DNA from: Acidimicrobiia bacterium
GTDB lineage: Bacteria > Actinomycetota > Acidimicrobiia > Acidimicrobiales > Ilumatobacteraceae
NCBI GenBank assembly: GCA_030425785.1
Contig: JAUHYJ010000123.1
Location: forward strand, 1 to 8,801
Direction: 5' to 3'
DNA length: 8,801 nucleotides
A program made the translations under genes and the position numbers. This document shows positions 1 to 5,341 of this stretch, in pieces. Numbering within the stretch: the first letter of the stretch is position 1; the number at the start of each line of letters is the position of its first letter. The notes beneath the pieces are model-generated. The model ran no database searches and had not been told where the DNA came from. It saw only the letters and a program-made list of their open reading frames with translations.

Positions 1-671
1 ATCGATTGCACCGGATCGACGGCATCGACCCCGACGACGTGATCCGGGCCGACGATCGAGCGCTCGGCGGCACGGTGACGATCCTCGGCGGGGGACTGGC
101 GCCCGGCGGCGCGATCGTGAAGAGCACGGCGATCAGCCCTGCGCTGCTCGATCCGTCGGGCCGCTACCTGACGGAGGGTACGGCTCGGGTCTTCACGAGC
201 GAGACGGCCGCGATCGATGCGATCAAGGCCCGCTCGATCACGCCCGGCGACGTCATGGTGCTGATCGGCGTCGGCCCGTCGTTCGGGATGCCCGAGACCT
301 ACCAGGTGACCGCAGCCTTGAAGCACGTCGACGACGGCGGCCGGATCCCGCTCGTCACGGACGGTCGGTTCTCGGGCGTGTCGACCGGGCCGTGCGTCGG
401 CCACGTCACGCCGGAGGCGAGCGCGGGCGGGCCGATCGGCCGGGTCCGCGACGGCGACCGGATCCGGATCGAGATCGACACGGTCGCGCTGTCCGGCTCG
501 GTCGAGGTGCTCGACGATGTCGGTGGCCGCCCGATCCATCCGGACCTGGCCGCCGAGCAGCGCCGGCTGCCCGCCGACACCCGGCTGTGGGCGGCCCTGC
601 AGGCGCTGAGCGGGGGGTCGTGGGGTGGGTGCGTCTACGACGTCGACGCGGTCGTCGACGCGCTCCGCTGA
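1..671 (+). CDS. IlvD/Edd-family dehydratase, C-terminal part (YjhG/YagF, xylonate dehydratase-like)
   Basis: This is the C-terminal ~223 codons of a dehydratase; the reading frame is already open at the left edge (codons in phase from base 3), so the true start and the Fe-S cluster cysteines lie outside the window. The family dehydrates sugar acids or dihydroxy acids to 2-keto-3-deoxy products in the cytoplasm. Visible family signatures are GGGLAPGGAIVKS near the left end, GPSFGMPE, TDGRFSGVSTG, GHVTPEASAGGPIG and VRDGDRIRIEID. The Ser of GRFSG (codon 372-374) aligns with the catalytic Ser of sugar-acid dehydratases. The YQVTAALKH stretch, the TARVFTSE motif and the SWGGCVYDVDAVV ending resemble the YjhG/YagF branch, in which E. 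coli members act on D-xylonate, more than biosynthetic IlvD. The exact substrate cannot be read from this fragment, and another aldonate is possible. It ends 147 bp before the LacI-type regulator and is probably the tail of an upstream operon. Confidence 0.85.
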   Translation, partial: RLHRIDGIDPDDVIRADDRALGGTVTILGGGLAPGGAIVKSTAISPALLDPSGRYLTEGTARVFTSETAAIDAIKARSITPGDVMVLIGVGPSFGMPETYQVTAALKHVDDGGRIPLVTDGRFSGVSTGPCVGHVTPEASAGGPIGRVRDGDRIRIEIDTVALSGSVEVLDDVGGRPIHPDLAAEQRRLPADTRLWAALQALSGGSWGGCVYDVDAVVDALR

Positions 672-719
672 GAAATTCTCCGTCCGAGTCTTGACCGGCG
701 CCGTTCGGTGCGCCATCGT

Positions 720-745
720 TGTAAACGTTCTCGATATCGATTGCA
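720..745. promoter_or_regulatory. Candidate compound LacI-type operator upstream of the regulator gene
   Basis: Two 14-bp sites fit the LacI-family pattern YGNAANCGNTNNCG. One is TGTAAACGTTCTCG on the + strand (720-733); the other is TGCAATCGATATCG on the - strand (732-745). They face each other and overlap by 2 bp, with their central CG steps at 726-727 and 738-739. The whole block matches the perfect inverted repeat at 1861-1890 at 17 of 24 positions (721-744 against 1864-1887) with identical internal spacing. It lies 73 nt upstream of the regulator's start, so autoregulation is the likely role. A TTGACC at 691-696 could be a -35 element, but I see no convincing -10 at normal spacing. Operator function is inferred from sequence only. 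Confidence 0.6.
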
Positions 746-818
746 GTCCAACGCCTGCCGCGGCGCATTTCGGCGTCGGCAGGTCCGGATCGAGGCCGAC
801 CGAGGGGGTCGACGAGGT

Positions 819-1838
819 ATGACACTGGACGTGGGGAGGGTGACGATCGCCGACGTCGCCGCGCGCGCCGGTGTGTCGATCGCCACCGTCTCCCGGGTGG
901 TCAACGGTCGCTACGGCGTGGCGCCCGCCACGATCGAGCGGGTCCGCGACGTCATCGACGACCTCGGCTACGAGTCGAGCTTGATCGCCCGCAGCCTGCG
1001 CAGCGAGCGCACGAACGTCATCGGGATCCTGGTGTCGGGCATCGAGCCGTTCAGCGCCGAACTGCTGAAGGGCGCCGCCCGCGCCCTGCACGACACCGAC
1101 TACGAACTCGTCGTCTACTCCGGTGGCATGCGCGGTGTCGGTGGGTGGGAGCGCCGCTACCTGTCCCGGGTCGGCGGCACGCTCACCGACGGCATCGTGC
1201 TGGTGACGCCGACGGTGGTCGACGCCAGCGTGTCGTACCCGCTCGTCGCCGTCGATCCGCACGTCGGCAAGTCGCACCTGCCGACCGTCGACTCCGAGAA
1301 CTTCGAGGGCGCCGTGGCCGCGACCGAGCACCTGCTGTCGCTCGGCCACCGCCGGATCGGCTTCCTCGGCGGTCGTCCCGACCTCGAGTCGGCCCGCCGT
1401 CGCGAAGCCGGCTACCGCGCCGCGATCGCCGCCGCCGGGCTCGCGATCGACGACGAGCTGATCCAGAGCGGTGCCTTCACCGAGGAATCGGCGGTGGCGC
1501 CGGCCGACCACCTGCTCGGCCTCGCCGACCGGCCGACGGCGATCTTCGCCGCCAACGACCTGTCGGCCAAGCAGGTCATCCGCTCGGCCATCGAACGCGG
1601 CCTCGGCGTGCCCGACGACCTGTCGGTCGTCGGCTTCGACAACATCCCGGAATCGGCGCTCACCGACCCGCCGCTCACCACCATCGACCAGTCGATCCAG
1701 CAGATGGGGCACGCCGCCGTGCGTGCCCTCATCCAGCTGATCGACGAGCCGGATCGCCTCGAACGCGACCCGGTGCACGTGACCCTGCCCACCGAGCTCG
1801 TCGTCCGCCGCAGCACCGGACCGGTCCGGAGCTCGTGA
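819..1838 (+). CDS. LacI/GalR-family transcriptional regulator
   Basis: This encodes a 339-residue protein, the normal length for the family. The N-terminal helix-turn-helix spans about residues 8-31 (VTIADVAARAGVSIATVSRV followed by VNG). The hinge helix follows at about 53-62 (SSLIARSLRS), and a periplasmic-binding-protein-like effector domain runs from about residue 67 to 330. That domain contains the typical EHLLSLGHRRIGFLGG, IFAANDLSA, DLSVVGFDNIPES and LTTIDQS motifs. ATG 819 is preferred because a GAGGGGG at 802-808 sits 10 nt upstream and the protein then begins just before the HTH; an upstream in-frame GTG (708) would place the operator-like site inside the gene. It lies directly upstream of and codirectional with the sugar transporter operon, so it is the probable local repressor, relieved by a xylose- or xylo-oligosaccharide-like inducer. 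The effector itself is inferred from the neighbours. The matching operator-like sites at 720-745 and 1861-1890 bracket the gene. Confidence 0.95.
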   Translation: MTLDVGRVTIADVAARAGVSIATVSRVVNGRYGVAPATIERVRDVIDDLGYESSLIARSLRSERTNVIGILVSGIEPFSAELLKGAARALHDTDYELVVYSGGMRGVGGWERRYLSRVGGTLTDGIVLVTPTVVDASVSYPLVAVDPHVGKSHLPTVDSENFEGAVAATEHLLSLGHRRIGFLGGRPDLESARRREAGYRAAIAAAGLAIDDELIQSGAFTEESAVAPADHLLGLADRPTAIFAANDLSAKQVIRSAIERGLGVPDDLSVVGFDNIPESALTDPPLTTIDQSIQQMGHAAVRALIQLIDEPDRLERDPVHVTLPTELVVRRSTGPVRSS

Positions 1839-1860
1839 TGGCCACCCGGTCGCGCCCGTT

Positions 1861-1890
1861 TTCGGAAACGATTACGACATCGTTTCCGAA
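1861..1890. promoter_or_regulatory. Perfect 12-bp inverted repeat, candidate compound LacI-type operator of the transporter operon
   Basis: Arm TTCGGAAACGAT (1861-1872) and arm ATCGTTTCCGAA (1879-1890) are exact reverse complements around the 6-nt spacer TACGAC. The repeat begins 22 bp after the regulator's stop codon and ends 156 nt before the binding-protein start. It can be read as two LacI-type sites on opposite strands, CGGAAACGATTACG (1863-1876) and CGGAAACGATGTCG (reverse complement of 1875-1888), overlapping by 2 bp with central CG steps 12 bp apart. No T-tract follows it, so it does not look like an intrinsic terminator for the regulator gene. Together with the similar block at 720-745, it is best explained as an operator for the adjacent LacI-family protein. 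No clear -35/-10 pair is visible beside it. Confidence 0.75.
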
Positions 1891-1985
1891 CCACCTCTCA
1901 GCCGGCCCGTCCGGCCGAGTACCAGCGAGCTCACGCCCCGGCGTGGGCCCGTCCACGGCGATGGGCTCAGGGCCCGCCGGCGTGG

Positions 1986-2033
1986 AACACACCCATCCAG
2001 CCCATCCAGCCCAACACCCAACAGCCAATCCAC
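1986..2033 (+). promoter_or_regulatory. C/A-rich, G-poor leader upstream of the binding-protein gene
   Basis: This stretch just before the ribosome binding site is almost free of G, unlike everything around it. It contains a tandem 9-mer CCCATCCAG (1992-2000 and 2001-2009) followed by a partial third copy, CCCA. It has little potential for base pairing and may act as an unstructured 5' untranslated leader that helps translation of the highly expressed binding protein. That role is an inference; it could simply be composition drift. No riboswitch-like fold is apparent. Confidence 0.35.
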
Positions 2034-2040
2034 GAGGGGG
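2034..2040 (+). promoter_or_regulatory. Ribosome binding site that decides the binding-protein start
   Basis: GAGGGGG lies 6 nt before ATG 2047 but only 3 nt before the adjacent in-frame GTG 2044. This favours the ATG as the true start. Confidence 0.75.
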
Positions 2041-2046
2041 AACGTG

Positions 2047-3462
2047 ATGTTCACGACCAAGACGTCCAGGCTGCGCCGAGCCGTTGCGCTCGGCGTCGCA
2101 CTGGCGATCACCGCAGCAGCCTGCGGCGGTGACGACGACGACGAGCCGGCCGACGAGCCGGCCGCAGCCGAGGAACCGGCCGACGCCGACGAGCCGGCCG
2201 ACGCCGAGGAACCGGCCGACGCCGAGGAACCGGCCGACGCCGAGGAACCCGCCGACAGCGAGGAACCCGCCGACGACATGGAAGAGGTCACCGTCCAGTG
2301 GTGGCACATCCAGAACACCGAGCCGGCGACGTCGAACTGGCAGCAGGTGGCCGACGACTACATGGCCGAACACCCGAACGTCAACATCGAGATCACGGTG
2401 ATGGAGAACGAGGCCTTCAAGGCCGCGATCCAGACCAACATGCAGGCCGGCGACGTGCCCGACCTGTTCCAGTCGTGGGGCGGCGGCGGTCTGCTGCAGC
2501 AGGTCGACGCCGGTCTCGTGCAGGACATCAGCGGTGAGGTCGACGACGTCGCCGGTGACCTCACCGGTGTCGGTTCGTTCTCCTTCGACGGTGCGACCTA
2601 CGGCCTGCCCTGGAAGGTCGGCATGGTCGGCTTCTGGTACAACGCCGACCTCTTCGCCGAGGCCGGCCTCGAAGCGCCCGCGGACACCTGGGACGGCCTG
2701 CTCGAGCAGATCCAGACGCTGAAGGACGCCGGCATCACGCCGATCGCCGTCGGTGCCGGCGACCAGTGGCCGGCCCACTTCTGGTACTCGTACCTGATGG
2801 TCCGCCTGTGCGGCTCCGACGGCATGGTCGAGATCGCGCAGGACAACAACTTCAGCCGTGACTGCGTGATCGAGGCCGGTCAGAAGGTCCTCGATCTGGT
2901 GGCCCTCGAGCCGTTCCAGGAGGGGTACCTCGGCGCCGGTTGGGACGCGCCCGACGGTGAGTCCGGCACGATGGCCAACGAGCAGGCCGCCATGGACCTC
3001 ATGGGCCAGTGGGCGCCCGGCGCCTTCGCCGCTCAGCTCGGACTCGACGACGCGTCGGAGATCCCGTTCAACCTCGGTTGGGCGCCGTTCCCCGAAGTCG
3101 CCGGTGGCGCAGGTGTGCCGACCGAGGGCTTCGGTGGCGTCGACGGCTTCGTCGTCGGCAAGGACGCTCCGCCCGAGGCGGTCGACTTCCTCGAGTACAT
3201 CGTGAGCGAGGACGTCCAGCGGTTCATCTCCACCGATCAGCCGCTGCCGTCGAACCGCAACGCGGCCGACGTCGTGACCGACCCGAACCAGCAGGCCGTG
3301 TTCGAGGGCCTGTCGGAGTCGACCTTCCTGCAGCAGTACCTCGACCAGTTCTTCACGCCCGAGGTCGGCGGGATGGTCAACGAGCAGACCGCCCTGCTGT
3401 TCGGTGACGCCACCAGCCCCGAGGACGCCGCGGCAGCGATCACGGCAACCGCCGGCGGCTGA
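2047..3462 (+). CDS. Family 1 extracellular sugar-binding lipoprotein of a CUT1 ABC transporter
   Basis: This 471-residue protein captures sugar outside the cell and delivers it to the membrane permeases encoded downstream. It has a signal peptide with basic residues (K5, R8, R10, R11), a hydrophobic core, and a lipobox-type end TAAAC with Cys26 as the predicted lipid-anchored residue; Ala rather than Leu at the -3 position is a weak point. A strongly acidic tether (about residues 29-80) follows, with six hexapeptide repeats. The mature SBP_bac_1 domain starts at about residue 82 (EVTVQWWHIQNTEP) and includes DVPDLFQSWGGGGLL, GLPWKVGMVGFWYNADLF and EGFGGVDGFVVGKDA. Cys255 and Cys273 are the only mature-domain cysteines I see and could form a disulfide. 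The WW motif and overall pattern resemble actinobacterial xylobiose/xylo-oligosaccharide binders, and the GH3 and xylose isomerase genes downstream support that. Substrate is inferred. Confidence 0.93.
   Translation: MFTTKTSRLRRAVALGVALAITAAACGGDDDDEPADEPAAAEEPADADEPADAEEPADAEEPADAEEPADSEEPADDMEEVTVQWWHIQNTEPATSNWQQVADDYMAEHPNVNIEITVMENEAFKAAIQTNMQAGDVPDLFQSWGGGGLLQQVDAGLVQDISGEVDDVAGDLTGVGSFSFDGATYGLPWKVGMVGFWYNADLFAEAGLEAPADTWDGLLEQIQTLKDAGITPIAVGAGDQWPAHFWYSYLMVRLCGSDGMVEIAQDNNFSRDCVIEAGQKVLDLVALEPFQEGYLGAGWDAPDGESGTMANEQAAMDLMGQWAPGAFAAQLGLDDASEIPFNLGWAPFPEVAGGAGVPTEGFGGVDGFVVGKDAPPEAVDFLEYIVSEDVQRFISTDQPLPSNRNAADVVTDPNQQAVFEGLSESTFLQQYLDQFFTPEVGGMVNEQTALLFGDATSPEDAAAAITATAGG
2167..2274 (+). 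repeat. Six tandem 18-bp repeats encoding an acidic hexapeptide linker
   Basis: Six in-frame 18-bp units encode AEEPAD, ADEPAD, AEEPAD, AEEPAD, AEEPAD and SEEPAD (residues 41-76 of the binding lipoprotein). Three of the units (2167, 2203 and 2221) are identical at the DNA level and the others differ by one to three bases. The repeat lies between the lipidated Cys and the folded sugar-binding domain, so it forms a negatively charged, Pro-containing spacer. Its uniformity suggests recent expansion by slippage, and copy number may vary between strains. Confidence 0.9.
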
Positions 3463-3476
3463 CGTTCCCCTCCCCT

Positions 3477-3512
3477 GCGGGTGGGAGACTGCTCCGGCAG
3501 TCTCCCACCCGC
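3477..3512 (+). terminator. Perfect 16-bp stem-loop between binding protein and permease (attenuator or mRNA-stabilising hairpin)
   Basis: GCGGGTGGGAGACTGC (3477-3492) pairs perfectly with GCAGTCTCCCACCCGC (3497-3512) around a 4-nt TCCG loop. It starts 14 nt after the binding-protein stop and ends 9 nt before the permease ATG. No T-tract follows (the next bases are CCTCTCCCC), so it is not a classical full terminator. In ABC sugar operons such hairpins commonly protect the binding-protein mRNA from 3' exonucleases and reduce downstream expression, giving many binding proteins per permease. That is the most likely role here, by inference. Confidence 0.8.
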
Positions 3513-3521
3513 CCTCTCCCC

Positions 3522-4445
3522 ATGACTGACACGACGCCTCCCGCTCGACGATCGCGCCTCGGCCGCATGCCGTGGCCGACGATCATCGTGTTCCTGCTCC
3601 CCGCGCTCGCGCTGTACGTCGTCTTCCTGCTGATCCCGATCGTGCTCAGCACGCGGTACAGCCTCTATGCGTGGAACGGCTTCGGCCCGCTCGAGGACTT
3701 CGTCGGGCTCGACAACTTCCAGCAGGCGTTCTCCGACGCCCGATTCCGCTCTGCGCTCTGGCACAACGCGGTCATCGTCATCTTCTCGCTGGTGATCCAG
3801 CTCCCCGCAGCGCTCGCTCTGGCGATGCTGCTGAACGCGAAGCTCCGCGGCAGGGCGGTCATGCGCACCGTGTTCTTCGCGCCGTACGTGCTGTCCGAGG
3901 TCGTCACCGGCGTCGTCTGGCGCCAGATCCTCCGGCCGGACGGGCTGCTCGATCAGAGCATGCAGGGCGTCGGCCTCGGCGGTTGGACCCAGGGATGGCT
4001 GTCCGACCCCGACGTCGTGCTGTACGCGCTGTTCTTCATCATCTCCTGGAAGTACTTCGGCTTCCACATGATCCTGATGCTGGCCGGGCTGCAGCAGATC
4101 CCCGGCGAGCTGAAAGAGGCCGCGTCGATCGACGGTGCCAACGCCTGGACGACGTTCCGCTACGTCACCTTGCCGTTGCTCATGCCGACGGTTCGGGTCT
4201 CGCTGTTCCTGTCGGTGATCGGCGCGCTCCAGATCTTCGACCTGGTCTGGGTCACCACGAAGGGTGGGCCGATCGGGGCGTCGTCGACGATGTCGACGTT
4301 CCTCTACGACCGATTCCGAGACAGCCGCTTCGGCTACGCGAGCGCCGTGTCGATCATCATCTTCGGCTTCTCGCTCGTCGTCGCGCTGCTGTACCAGCGC
4401 TTCGCGCTCCGGCGCGATCTCGAGGGGGCCGGTGCCGGTGTCTGA
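3522..4445 (+). CDS. ABC sugar permease, MalF-like CUT1 subunit
   Basis: This 307-residue inner-membrane protein forms half of the transport channel. About six membrane segments are visible, near residues 19-43, 80-104, 114-136, 165-189, 222-246 and 270-291. The cytoplasmic EAA loop that docks on the ATPase is at about 196-222, with key residues EAASIDGA and later LPLLMP. The short N-terminal tail (RRSRLGRMPWP) before the first segment is typical of the BPD_transp_1 family's first sugar permease. ATG 3522 has no Shine-Dalgarno sequence: the preceding bases are pyrimidine-rich and the 16-bp hairpin ends 9 nt before it. The next in-frame ATG (3567) also lacks one, so I keep 3522. It overlaps the second permease by 8 bp, implying translational coupling, and pairs with it as a heterodimer. 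Confidence 0.95.
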   Translation: MTDTTPPARRSRLGRMPWPTIIVFLLPALALYVVFLLIPIVLSTRYSLYAWNGFGPLEDFVGLDNFQQAFSDARFRSALWHNAVIVIFSLVIQLPAALALAMLLNAKLRGRAVMRTVFFAPYVLSEVVTGVVWRQILRPDGLLDQSMQGVGLGGWTQGWLSDPDVVLYALFFIISWKYFGFHMILMLAGLQQIPGELKEAASIDGANAWTTFRYVTLPLLMPTVRVSLFLSVIGALQIFDLVWVTTKGGPIGASSTMSTFLYDRFRDSRFGYASAVSIIIFGFSLVVALLYQRFALRRDLEGAGAGV

Positions 4446-5331
4446 TCTCGCACTTCGTCCGTCCCGTCCGGACACCGCCGGCGACGACTCGCTGCGCTCG
4501 TACCGGCTGCGCCGACGGGCCCTTCGTGTCCTGCTCTACGCGACCGCGTTCGTCACGATGGCGATCGTCATCATCCCGCTGACGTTCTCCGTGCTCGGCG
4601 GCTTCCGCGACAGCCAGCAGCTCTCGGCCGACCCGGTCGGTCTCCCGAGCCCGTGGGTGTTCGACAACTACACGACACTGCTCAAGTCCGGCAGCTTCTG
4701 GCGCCAGGTCTGGAACAGCACGTTCGTCGCCCTGCTCACCACGCTGTTCGTCCTGCCGGCCGCATCGCTGTCGGCGTTCGTGCTCGCCCGCTACAAGTTC
4801 CGCGGGCGCGAGCTCGTGTACGGCCTGTTCACGCTCGGCCTGCTCTTCCCGGTCGCCGTGGCGATCCTGCCGCTGTTCATCGTGCTGCGCCAGGTCGGGC
4901 TCCTGTCGAACCCGCTCGGCGTCGCGCTGCCCCAGGCGGCGTTCGGCCTGCCGCTGTCGATCGTGATCATGCGGCCGTTCTTCCAGGCGATCCCGCAGTC
5001 GCTGCAGGACGCGGCGCGCATCGACGGATGTGGCCCGCTGCGCTTCTACTGGTACGTGATGCTGCCGCTCTCGCGACCGGTGCTCAGCACCATCGCCGTC
5101 ATCTCGATCGTCGGGAGCTGGAACGCCTTCCTGCTCCCGCTGCTCGTGCTCATCGACCCGAATCAGCACACGCTGCCGATCGGCGTCAACAACATCTCGT
5201 CCCAGTTCTCGACCGACTACAGCGTCGTGCTCGCCTACACCACGCTGTCGATGATCCCGGCACTGATCTTCTACGCGCTCGCCGAGCGACAGATCATCGG
5301 AGGTCTCACGAACGGCGCCGTCAAGGAATGA
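4438..5331 (+). CDS. ABC sugar permease, MalG-like CUT1 subunit
   Basis: This 297-residue inner-membrane protein is the second half of the channel. The first membrane segment is at about residues 30-55 after a basic stretch (YRLRRRALR). Further hydrophobic segments lie near 93-115, 126-150, 160-180, 213-238 and 262-282. The EAA loop is at about 188-214, with DAARIDGCGPL and LPLSRP as the key parts. The GTG at 4438 is chosen because GAGGGGG (4422-4428) is 9 nt upstream and the gene then overlaps the first permease's stop by 8 bp. Another in-frame GTG at 4432 is too close to that site. The short C-terminal ending (IIGGLTNGAVKE) is typical of this subunit. No ATPase gene follows, so the pair probably uses a shared ATPase encoded elsewhere. 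Confidence 0.93.
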   Translation: MSDLALRPSRPDTAGDDSLRSYRLRRRALRVLLYATAFVTMAIVIIPLTFSVLGGFRDSQQLSADPVGLPSPWVFDNYTTLLKSGSFWRQVWNSTFVALLTTLFVLPAASLSAFVLARYKFRGRELVYGLFTLGLLFPVAVAILPLFIVLRQVGLLSNPLGVALPQAAFGLPLSIVIMRPFFQAIPQSLQDAARIDGCGPLRFYWYVMLPLSRPVLSTIAVISIVGSWNAFLLPLLVLIDPNQHTLPIGVNNISSQFSTDYSVVLAYTTLSMIPALIFYALAERQIIGGLTNGAVKE

Positions 5332-5341
5332 ACCGAACACC

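Noticed and set aside
708..818. N-terminal extension of the regulator from an upstream GTG.
   Set aside because: It would add 37 Arg-rich residues before a canonical HTH start and put the operator-like site inside the coding region; ATG 819 has a good ribosome site.
1861..1890. Reading the inverted repeat as an intrinsic terminator of the regulator gene.
   Set aside because: No T-tract follows, the stem is only moderately GC-rich, and its halves match LacI-type half-sites repeated at 720-745.
1145..2047. + strand 300-codon frame overlapping the regulator and the intergenic region.
   Set aside because: It is an Arg/Pro/Ala-rich out-of-frame shadow of the LacI-family gene with no ribosome site or motifs.
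1729..2778. - strand open frame containing regular VGRFLG-type repeats.
   Set aside because: The repeats are the reverse reading of the 18-bp acidic linker repeats of the binding lipoprotein; it is not an independent protein.
3237..4475. Long open frame on the - strand (412 codons) opposite the end of the binding protein and the first permease.
   Set aside because: It is antisense to clear family genes, has low-complexity Arg/Glu/Asp/Val-rich composition and no recognisable domain; such frames are common opposite GC-rich genes.
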